Virus record (IMG/VR): IMGVR_UViG_3300014960_000093 | Coordinates: 1-23,665 of that record | Origin: a virus | Reading direction: 5' to 3' (one strand) | Length of the DNA: 23,665 bases | Part shown: positions 7,454 through 12,160 of the stretch, piece by piece | How positions within the stretch are numbered: the first letter of the stretch is position 1 | Layout: each line of letters begins with the position of its first letter | The notes under the pieces: model-generated | Told to the model about the DNA's origin: nothing | What the model saw: only the letters and a program-made list of their open reading frames with translations | Databases searched by the model: none | Program-made: the position numbers and the translations under genes

Positions 7454-7825
7454 TTAAATGTGGATAGAGATTAAATCGTGCAATTCCTTTTCTATCTTTT
7501 GTAATTCCTCTATCCGTTTCGCTTTCTTTTTTGCGCTCCATGATAATAACGTTACTTTCTGGCAAAGTTCGACGAACTCCGCCGGGGTGTATTTTTTCCT
7601 TTCTTGCGTCGTATCTTGCTTCATTTCTTGTTTCTCCGGTTGTCTCACAACGCTATATTTAGCGTCGCGGTCTTTTGTGACTAGCCCACTCTTTAATAAT
7701 TGGTGGGCGGCTTTGCTTACGTCTAGCACGCTCAACCCAACATATTCCGCAAGCGCTTTTGCGCCTACGGGTGATTCCATCTCGCTTAACGCTTCAAAGA
7801 CTTCCTGCACTAATGACTCATTCAC
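7454..7825 (-). CDS. Winged helix-turn-helix protein (123 aa)
   Basis: Residues 1-60 look like a winged helix: VQEVFEALSEMESPVGAKALAEYVGLSVLDVSKAAHQLLKSGLVTKDRDAKYSVV, with a recognition helix followed by a beta wing. The rest is a charged linker and a helical, probably coiled-coil tail (KKKAKRIEELQKIEKELHDL). The start is a GTG at 7825, chosen for the GAGGAG site 7 bases upstream; it overlaps the preceding gene by 8 bases. It is encoded just upstream of nrdJa and may regulate the operon or bind DNA in replication; this is inference. An internal ATG at 7624 has its own good ribosome-binding site, so a 56-residue C-terminal form is possible. Confidence 0.75.
   Translation of the reverse strand: MNESLVQEVFEALSEMESPVGAKALAEYVGLSVLDVSKAAHQLLKSGLVTKDRDAKYSVVRQPEKQEMKQDTTQERKKYTPAEFVELCQKVTLLSWSAKKKAKRIEELQKIEKELHDLISIHI
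7632..7642 (-). repeat. CAACCGGAGAA element, copy 1 (internal to the winged-helix gene)
   Basis: Reads CAACCGGAGAA on the minus strand, 8 bases before an in-frame ATG at 7624. It also codes for residues QPEK of the winged-helix protein. Copies 2-4 sit at true gene starts. Confidence 0.7.
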
Positions 7826-8096
7826 TTTTTAACTCCTCAAAATGGGCAAAAAACATTGATTCGGTATAGGGCAAAATACCGCCGTTTTGTAAAACAATAA
7901 AGTCATACGGGGAACAGGTAACATTTAATCCTGTTATATGTGACTTTATGTTCAAAGTTTCCCAATCGTCAAAAAACCAATAGCGAGAATAATCAGTGAA
8001 CCACTCTGGTGCGTTATTCTCAACCCATGCTTTTGTGATGTCGAATGGAAGCTGAAACGCTTTTACTTTTTTCGGCCTTTCTTTGTATTCTTTCAC
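7818..8096 (-). CDS. Small phage protein, possible PGDYG-like family, paralogue 1 (92 aa)
   Basis: A 92-residue soluble protein. The pattern KERPKKVKAFQL near the N-terminus and SPYDFIVLQNGGILPYTESMFFAHFEEL at the C-terminus resembles short phage proteins with a V-x-A-x-Q start and a GDYIV...G...F...Y end. This is a resemblance by eye, not a firm assignment. It starts with GTG at 8096 behind a GGGGTGA site, 3 bases after the previous stop. The preceding 90-residue protein has the same C-terminal layout and looks like a diverged paralogue. Function unknown. Confidence 0.68.
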   Translation of the reverse strand: MKEYKERPKKVKAFQLPFDITKAWVENNAPEWFTDYSRYWFFDDWETLNIKSHITGLNVTCSPYDFIVLQNGGILPYTESMFFAHFEELKSE

Positions 8097-8099
8097 GTT

Positions 8100-8372
8100 T
8101 CACCCCGCTATAAAGTTTTTCTGAAAATCTTTTATGCTATATCCATAAACGAACTGCGCATCAAAAACAACCCATATTCCCTCTCTCATTGGTAATGGCC
8201 AAGTATTGCCGCTTATATATCCTCCAATTCTGAGCACCCCATCCACAATTGACCAATCATCACATTGTAAAAACTCAGGAGGGGCTATCATATACAATTC
8301 GTCAGTGTCGCAACCTGGCGGAATAAAAAACGCATCCCGAAGTCTGGTTTCAATTTTTCTATATTTTTGCAT
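8100..8372 (-). CDS. Small phage protein, possible PGDYG-like family, paralogue 2 (90 aa)
   Basis: A 90-residue soluble protein starting at an ATG with a strong AGGAGG site 5 bases upstream. The C-terminal GIWVVFDAQFVYGYSIKDFQKNF aligns in spacing with the next gene's YDFIVLQNGGILPYTESMFFAHF, and both begin with a basic K/R-rich strand. It follows the exonuclease gene by 12 bases. No catalytic residues stand out and no function can be given. Confidence 0.68.
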   Translation of the reverse strand: MQKYRKIETRLRDAFFIPPGCDTDELYMIAPPEFLQCDDWSIVDGVLRIGGYISGNTWPLPMREGIWVVFDAQFVYGYSIKDFQKNFIAG

Positions 8373-8384
8373 TGTTCCTCCTGA

Positions 8385-9251
8385 TTAAAACGGAATATCA
8401 TCATAAAGCATTGCAAGCTCTGACAGCGGAACAAAATTTTTACACGCATCAGCGTGGTATTCAGCCGGTACGTTGCCGTTGTGATAACGGCAATTCCACT
8501 CAGTGCTCCCGCTGATTGGACTGCCATACTCGCAAGCGCGGCAATGTCCCTTTATGTCTGGGATTGCCTGATCTTTTTTGCTGCCATGGCAAACTTGATA
8601 CAGGGAGCACATTTTGCACTCCCACCATGTTATATCCCCTTTCGGCGGCGGTAGGCGGTTGTCCTCAACCAATCTAATTGCCTTAGCAATTAGGTCAGAA
8701 ACCATCGGCTTATTTGCTTTCACTCTTTCCGTGTATATTTCGTCGTTGTCCTTGTTGATGGAATAATACATTCCATCATTGATTCCAGCGCCCACCATGT
8801 ATAATTGCATCTGCGCGTAGTGTTGCGGTTTTGCCTTTTCTAATCCGTTTTTTGCTAACTCCGCAAACGATTTATGGTTATGCGTTTTAATCTCCAATAT
8901 GTGCGGTGTTTTTAATGCACCTGGCAATCCTCTTACAATTACTTCGTCTGTCTCTCCCTGTAGGTGAGGAACAGCACTAAATTGCACTTTAATACGTCCG
9001 CCAAATTCGCAGCCGATGGCTGCCAGGTCTGAAATTACTGTTTCTTCCTCGCGCTGCCCTCTCCGAAAAATACGACGAACTCGCCCCGGTACGGGGGCGG
9101 AAAACCCGCGAAACGTCAACCAGGCGTAACGCTCGCAGTGGTGCCCAATAATGGAGCACCCTAAATGCTGGCGGGGCGGCTCAGTTTTCTTGGCATGGTG
9201 CGCGTCAATTAGAGCGGCTATGCTGAAATTGCCTTCGGGTATAGTAGTCAT
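8385..9251 (-). CDS. PD-(D/E)XK exonuclease with Cas4/AddB-like Fe-S cysteines
   Basis: A 288-residue RecB/Cas4-type nuclease. The metal-binding core is Asp102 (GETDEVIVRG) and Glu120-Ile-Lys122 (HILEIKTHN), followed by the QxxxY-like helix PQHYAQMQLYM (142-152). Cys39 (HCERYAWL) with Cys212, Cys215 and Cys221 (CKMCSLYQVC) has the one-plus-three cysteine layout that binds a 4Fe-4S cluster in Cas4 and AddB. Four more cysteines at 237, 240, 254 and 270 suggest an added zinc-binding tail. It probably resects DNA ends for recombination with the DUF669 and Sak4 proteins encoded just upstream. The start at 9251 has a GGGAG site. No CRISPR array is present, so a Cas role is unlikely. Confidence 0.87.
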   Translation of the reverse strand: MTTIPEGNFSIAALIDAHHAKKTEPPRQHLGCSIIGHHCERYAWLTFRGFSAPVPGRVRRIFRRGQREEETVISDLAAIGCEFGGRIKVQFSAVPHLQGETDEVIVRGLPGALKTPHILEIKTHNHKSFAELAKNGLEKAKPQHYAQMQLYMVGAGINDGMYYSINKDNDEIYTERVKANKPMVSDLIAKAIRLVEDNRLPPPKGDITWWECKMCSLYQVCHGSKKDQAIPDIKGHCRACEYGSPISGSTEWNCRYHNGNVPAEYHADACKNFVPLSELAMLYDDIPF

Positions 9252-9295
9252 CTTATTACTCCCGCGCCGTCCGTGGCGCTTAGATTAAATAGGGG

Positions 9296-9760
9296 TTATT
9301 TCATCCACAACGGCTTGGATGACGGTGCCGGGGCGGATGGTGCGGATGGTTCGGCGGATTGAGTAGCGCGATAATTCTTTATCACGTTTTCTTCTTTAGT
9401 TTCCCCTTGCCACTCGTTTTTTTTGGAAGACACTTTTATTTCCATTGGCCTCCCGATTAGATCATCGGTGTCTCCAATGCGGGAGATGCCAATAGCTCGC
9501 ATTATTTCTCCAAGCGAACGGCGGCCAATTTCCTCGGCGCTTCTCGATTCGTTTTTCACGTTAAGGTTCACAAATAACTTGCGTCCCCCGTGAGTCGGGC
9601 CAGTCACATTAAATTGAAGCTTAATGTATTCCCCTGTCCCCTTTTTTGTTTGGCACAGCTCGGATTTTTCAATCTCTGCTGTGTACCATCCGGGCGGTAA
9701 CAGCGAAAACTCGCCTTCGCTTTCGGGTAATTCGTTTAAGTCAGCTTCAAAATATGACAT
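9296..9760 (-). CDS. DUF669 family protein, probable single-stranded DNA-binding recombination protein
   Basis: A 154-residue DUF669 protein. The signature is an N-terminal EADLNELPE, then LLPPGWYTAEIEKSE, GTGEYIKLQFNVTGP and GRKLFVNLNVKN, forming an OB-like beta core, followed by ARSLGEIM-like RRSLGEIMRAIG and GRPMEIKV. The last 35 residues are a Ser/Ala/Pro-rich linker ending in PLWMK, comparable with the disordered tail and tip of SSB-type proteins. In many phages this family lies beside Sak4 or Erf/RecT annealing proteins and is thought to bind ssDNA. It starts 3 bases after the previous stop behind one of the repeated CAACCGGAGAA elements. Confidence 0.85.
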   Translation of the reverse strand: MSYFEADLNELPESEGEFSLLPPGWYTAEIEKSELCQTKKGTGEYIKLQFNVTGPTHGGRKLFVNLNVKNESRSAEEIGRRSLGEIMRAIGISRIGDTDDLIGRPMEIKVSSKKNEWQGETKEENVIKNYRATQSAEPSAPSAPAPSSKPLWMK

Positions 9761-9763
9761 GCT

Positions 9764-10159
9764 CTATTCTCCGGTTGTTTCTATTGAAAAGCTGGGTCGG
9801 CCATTTTTTGTCGTAATGGCTTCACTCAGTACGTCTGTGATTTTACTGCTAGTGCGCTTCCATTGCAAAAGGTTTATTTCAGCACTCCATCTGAACAAAT
9901 CATTCAGATGTCCAAGCAATCCATTCTCAACAGCGATAGATTGCAGCTTATCAACGTCTACTTTCCGCGTTAGACGATTGACCACTTTATATTTAAAGTT
10001 CCCGGCTTCTCCGCTTGTGGTTCCCTCAACAAATGGAGCAATCTTTAGCATTCCCGCTAAAATATCCTCTATTTCCCTCCTTTTATCGCTCGCTGTTTTC
10101 TCCTCCGCTTTTAGTTTTAACCATTCAGCCATGAGCGCGTCAACTTCCATCATAATCAT
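9764..10159 (-). CDS. Small phage recombination-module protein (131 aa), function unknown
   Basis: A 131-residue protein with an N-terminal helix rich in Lys and Glu (ALMAEWLKLKAEEKTASDKRREIEDIL), a beta segment around NFKYKVVNRLTRKVDVDKL and a C-terminal LFRWSAEINLLQWKRTSSKI, AITTKNGRPSFSI. The same general layout occurs in proteins encoded between Sak4 and DUF669 genes of other phages, as far as I can recall, but I cannot name the family with certainty. The start at 10159 overlaps the Sak4 stop as ATGA with GGAGG upstream. A role in the recombination set is inferred from position alone. Confidence 0.75.
   Translation of the reverse strand: MIMMEVDALMAEWLKLKAEEKTASDKRREIEDILAGMLKIAPFVEGTTSGEAGNFKYKVVNRLTRKVDVDKLQSIAVENGLLGHLNDLFRWSAEINLLQWKRTSSKITDVLSEAITTKNGRPSFSIETTGE
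9767..9777 (-). repeat. CAACCGGAGAA element, copy 2 (DUF669 start)
   Basis: Provides the GGAG ribosome-binding site of the DUF669 gene and overlaps the last codons and stop of the 131-residue gene. It is preceded by A, giving ACAACCGGAGAA as in copies 1 and 3. Confidence 0.8.
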
Positions 10160-10827
10160 TTTGCACCTCCGATAATCTGTATTATTTCGCCTAAGTTTGG
10201 CTCAACAAATTGAGCCAGCTTCCCACTGCGATCTTTTGCGCTCCACGCACCGTCAGAGTGCGTTTGTATTACCCGATACGGCTTACCTTCTTTATCACGC
10301 TCAACTCTGAGCGCTAACACTTCGTCAAACCAATAAGGCAAACTCTGCCCTAATTTATTACCCGGCATAGATGGCGAATAACTTATTCTACCAAGTTCGT
10401 CCGCCCCTTTTTCCATCTTCGCTGTCATAAGCACGTTTTTACCGGGCAGGTCACGAAACGAGCGGATAATGTCCGCCATCGCGTCACCCATCGCGCCGTA
10501 TGCCTGTCGTGGATCTTTTGCTCCCTTCTTTTCGTGCGCTAACACGACTTCCCCTATCTCGCTAATTGAGTCGATTGCTATTGACTCATAGATTTTTGCT
10601 TCATCGCTCTTGAGTAGCCACGCATACGCTTCCCGTAACGTCGCCATGTCGGCCACTTCAATATAGGGAAGATCGGCATCCTGAATTGATAATAGCCCCC
10701 CCTCTGCGCTCAATACAATCGGTGACGGTAACGTGGGTATGCAGCTAGTTTTCCCCGCCCCAGCTTGGCCGTAAAGCAGGATATTTATGCCTGCTTTAGC
10801 CTGGGATCCCGTTTTCTTTATTAACAT
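10156..10827 (-). CDS. Sak4-like RecA-fold ATPase
   Basis: A 223-residue P-loop ATPase of the phage Sak4 type, a shortened RecA/Rad51 relative that promotes single-strand annealing with an SSB partner. Walker A GQAGAGKTS is at 20-28 and a Walker B-like AIDSISEIG at 84-92. The conserved LSAEGGLLSI, AYGAMGDAM and SYSPSMPG segments fit the family. The start at 10827 follows a repeated CAACCGGAGAA element with a 5-6 base spacer. It heads the recombination set (131-residue protein, DUF669, exonuclease), which matches the usual Sak4 context. Confidence 0.88.
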   Translation of the reverse strand: MLIKKTGSQAKAGINILLYGQAGAGKTSCIPTLPSPIVLSAEGGLLSIQDADLPYIEVADMATLREAYAWLLKSDEAKIYESIAIDSISEIGEVVLAHEKKGAKDPRQAYGAMGDAMADIIRSFRDLPGKNVLMTAKMEKGADELGRISYSPSMPGNKLGQSLPYWFDEVLALRVERDKEGKPYRVIQTHSDGAWSAKDRSGKLAQFVEPNLGEIIQIIGGAK

Positions 10828-10832
10828 TTCGC

Positions 10833-10843
10833 TTCTCCGGTTG
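10833..10843 (-). repeat. CAACCGGAGAA element, copy 3 (Sak4 start)
   Basis: Provides the ribosome-binding site for the Sak4 gene, 5 bases before the ATG, and is followed by GC as in copy 4. Confidence 0.8.
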
Positions 10844-10846
10844 TTG

Positions 10847-11047
10847 CTACTCGTTTGGATTTGTAAGCCCGAGACCTGTCAAATAGTCAAACGCACTATC
10901 TACCCAGTCCTCATAAGTCATTTTCTCGGGAAGTCCTAAATGGCCTTTGTTTAAATCCCGAAAAAAAAGGAAATTAACAACTTCCATATTAAATTGTCGT
11001 AAGAACGTCAATTCAGAAATCTTCACTTTCTCGCTTGTCTGTTCCAT
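10847..11047 (-). CDS. Hypothetical protein (66 aa)
   Basis: The open frame reaches up to 11215, but the first 56 codons lie almost wholly inside the preceding gene. The ATG at 11047 has a GGAGG site 5 bases upstream, so the product is probably 66 residues (MEQTSEKVKISEL...), acidic and helical, with EKMTYEDWVDSAFDYL near the end. Overlap with the preceding gene is 35 bases. No family recognised. Confidence 0.65.
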   Translation of the reverse strand: MEQTSEKVKISELTFLRQFNMEVVNFLFFRDLNKGHLGLPEKMTYEDWVDSAFDYLTGLGLTNPNE

Positions 11048-11267
11048 ATAGCCTCCACCATTTTGGCCTTTGCGACTCTTCGAGCACAATAAACTCGAAG
11101 ATAACTTGCTTAGGTTTTCCGAGCGCTTCGCACTCGGCAACCAATAGGATTTCTCCAATTGGCGCGTTACTAAATACTTCTCGCGCCCGTCTGCGAGCGT
11201 ATGCGTGGTTGTCACGCTCCGCCCTTTTCCAGCAAGAGCAGCTCTGGGTTTTATAGTAGTAAATCAC
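11013..11267 (-). CDS. Hypothetical protein (84 aa)
   Basis: An 84-residue protein beginning at a GTG at 11267, chosen because AAAGGAGG lies 4-5 bases before it. The N-terminal third is basic with two cysteines (SCSCWKRAERDNHAYARRRA); the rest looks like a small alpha/beta fold with a strand GEILLVAECEAL and KQVIFEFIVLEES. It follows a 72-base gap containing a TTCTTG/CAAGAA palindrome and may be the first gene of a sub-transcript. No family recognised. Confidence 0.65.
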   Translation of the reverse strand: MIYYYKTQSCSCWKRAERDNHAYARRRAREVFSNAPIGEILLVAECEALGKPKQVIFEFIVLEESQRPKWWRLYGTDKRESEDF

Positions 11268-11282
11268 TGAGCCTCCTTTTTA

Positions 11283-11297
11283 TTCTTGGGACAAGAA
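11283..11297. promoter_or_regulatory. Palindrome TTCTTG-GGA-CAAGAA, candidate operator
   Basis: Perfect 6-base arms with a 3-base centre, lying 16 bases upstream of the GTG of the 84-residue gene in a 72-base non-coding gap. The AT-rich minus strand just upstream (GGTATAAAATAAGGTATGTT) could hold a weak promoter. Suggests a local regulatory point inside the leftward operon; the binding protein is unknown. Confidence 0.35.
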
Positions 11298-11339
11298 CAT
11301 ACCTTATTTTATACCAAAAAAACAACAAGCGATTTTTTC

Positions 11340-11543
11340 TCATAAAATCCCTTCTCCGAGGCGAGATAATAACCAGAACTCCCAGATGGCTAACGCGACA
11401 CCAAGCGCAATAGCGATGGTCATCGCAATGCTAATTACTAAGTTTTTGATATTCTCAGCGCGAGCACGCGCTAGCCTTTCGTTTTCAAAACTGCGCCAGG
11501 TTTTTCCGTAGCGCTGGAATTTGAAAGCCTGAAAAGTGCTCAT
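11340..11543 (-). CDS. Small single-span membrane protein (67 aa)
   Basis: Starts at the ATG at 11543 behind AGGAGATAAGAAA; the open frame upstream to 11624 overlaps the previous gene and is not needed. The first 32 residues are basic (FKFQRYGKTWRSFENERLARARAENIK) and the next 26 or so are hydrophobic (NLVISIAMTIAIALGVALAIWEFWLL), a clear membrane helix, leaving a short tail. The positive N-terminus predicts N-in, C-out topology. It could be an early host-takeover or superinfection protein. A holin is unlikely with a single helix in an early operon. Function unknown. Confidence 0.7.
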   Translation of the reverse strand: MSTFQAFKFQRYGKTWRSFENERLARARAENIKNLVISIAMTIAIALGVALAIWEFWLLSRLGEGIL

Positions 11544-11583
11544 TTTCTTATCTCCTGGAAATGACAGGTTATGGCCGTGGGGT

Positions 11584-11802
11584 CTAACCACGCTCTTGGT
11601 ATGAGATGACATTGTCATCCTCATCTAGCAGTTTTTCGAGGTATTCAGCGTTGCGCTCGGGAACATCGACAAACGCCAGATCATTCGTTCCGTCAAACCG
11701 CTCAACAGAATTTCTCCATGAACCCTCGACGGTGGCGGCGATTGACTCAACCGCTCTAGATCCACGGTTATCCACGAAAATAATTTGATAGGTAGTAGTC
11801 AT
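11584..11802 (-). CDS. First gene of the leftward operon, hypothetical (72 aa)
   Basis: A 72-residue acidic protein (MTTTYQIIFVDNRGSRAVESIAA...), probably alpha/beta, with a DVPERNAEYLEKLLDEDD segment near the end. The start at 11802 follows a CAACCGGAGAA element with a 6-base spacer. It is the first gene downstream of the leftward promoter. Its position matches that of antitermination or host-takeover genes in lambdoid phages, but it has no arginine-rich RNA-binding segment and I do not recognise it. Confidence 0.7.
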   Translation of the reverse strand: MTTTYQIIFVDNRGSRAVESIAATVEGSWRNSVERFDGTNDLAFVDVPERNAEYLEKLLDEDDNVISYQERG

Positions 11803-11808
11803 TTTTGC

Positions 11809-11819
11809 TTCTCCGGTTG
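11809..11819 (-). repeat. CAACCGGAGAA element, copy 4 (first leftward gene)
   Basis: Provides the ribosome-binding site for the first gene of the leftward operon, 6 bases before the ATG. Confidence 0.8.
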
Positions 11820-11821
11820 GG

Positions 11822-11853
11822 GGTCAGTCGGTTGTGCTGCTTGCTTGCTGACC
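11822..11853 (-). promoter_or_regulatory. Inverted repeat in the leftward 5' leader
   Basis: GGTCAG and CTGACC arms are separated by 20 bases. They lie between the predicted leftward transcription start (about 11856) and the first ATG (11802), so the leader RNA could fold into a 5'-end hairpin just upstream of the ribosome-binding site. Confidence 0.35.
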
Positions 11854-11862
11854 ATGGGAGAC

Positions 11863-11891
11863 AGTGTAGAGGGGCGGTCGGGGGGTGTCAA
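11863..11891 (-). promoter_or_regulatory. Leftward early promoter
   Basis: On the minus strand a perfect -35 box TTGACA (11891-11886) and a -10 box TACACT (11868-11863) are separated by exactly 17 bases, a strong sigma70-type arrangement. Predicted start near 11856, giving a leader of about 55 bases before the first leftward gene. It could drive the whole 11.8-kb operon. Confidence 0.75.
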
Positions 11892-11901
11892 GCGGTTTTT
11901 G

Positions 11902-11932
11902 TTGTGTAGAAAAAAAATTTTTCTGCTATACT
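11902..11932 (+). promoter_or_regulatory. Rightward early promoter with extended -10
   Basis: TATACT at 11927-11932 is preceded by TGC, forming an extended -10. The upstream -35 is poor (TTGTGT at 19-base spacing), as is common for extended -10 promoters. Predicted start near 11939 gives a leader of only about 18 bases before the helix-turn-helix gene. Its -35 region lies about 11 bases from the leftward -35, so one bound regulator could affect both. Confidence 0.6.
11908..11924. promoter_or_regulatory. Palindromic candidate operator in the rightward promoter
   Basis: AGAAAAA and TTTTTCT arms of 7 bases flank a 3-base AAA centre. The site fills the spacer between the -35 and -10 of the rightward promoter, where a bound repressor would block RNA polymerase. 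The adjacent helix-turn-helix protein is the obvious candidate ligand. The A-tract alone might instead be a DNA-bending element. Confidence 0.45.
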
Positions 11933-11956
11933 GCGAACACACACACAGGAGGCAAC

Positions 11957-12160
11957 ATGATGATGTTGACACTAGAAGAGGTGCGGCGGCGACTAGCTGA
12001 CCGCAATCTATCAGCAGTATCTCGCATGATTGGTATGCCATATAGCACGCTCTACGCCGTAGCAAGCGGGCGCGAGGAAAAACCTACTTATGCAACAGTT
12101 AAGGCGTTGAGCGACTATCTGACCGCCACCACACCAGGGGGCGAAAATGGCAATCATTGA
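11957..12160 (+). CDS. Cro-like helix-turn-helix regulator (67 aa)
   Basis: A 67-residue protein that is almost entirely one helix-turn-helix domain: LTLEEVRRRLADRNLSAVSRMIGMPYSTLYAVASGREEKPTYATVKALSDYLTA, where LSAVSRMIG...STLYAVASG is the two-helix motif. Three ATG codons in a row follow AGGAGG; spacing (4 to the first, 7 to the second) allows any of the first two. It is the first rightward gene and probably represses one or both divergent promoters, as Cro does. Its end overlaps the primase gene by 14 bases. No CI-type partner is encoded nearby. Confidence 0.8.
   Translation: MMMLTLEEVRRRLADRNLSAVSRMIGMPYSTLYAVASGREEKPTYATVKALSDYLTATTPGGENGNH

Noticed and set aside
7404-7565. An N-terminal extension of NrdJa by 54 residues
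   Set aside because: It overlaps the upstream winged-helix gene by over 100 bases, and family similarity and a GAGGA site both point to the ATG at 7403.
8385-9251. Cas4 of a CRISPR system
   Set aside because: No repeat-spacer array or other cas gene is seen; phage recombination neighbours explain the nuclease better.
9264-9279. Hairpin GCGCC/GGCGC between the DUF669 and exonuclease genes
   Set aside because: Five base pairs with a six-base loop and no T-run; a stem of this size is expected by chance in several places.
10847-11215. The longer 122-residue form of the 66-residue gene
   Set aside because: The extra N-terminal part overlaps the 84-residue gene by about 200 bases and has no ribosome-binding site, while the internal ATG at 11047 has GGAGG.
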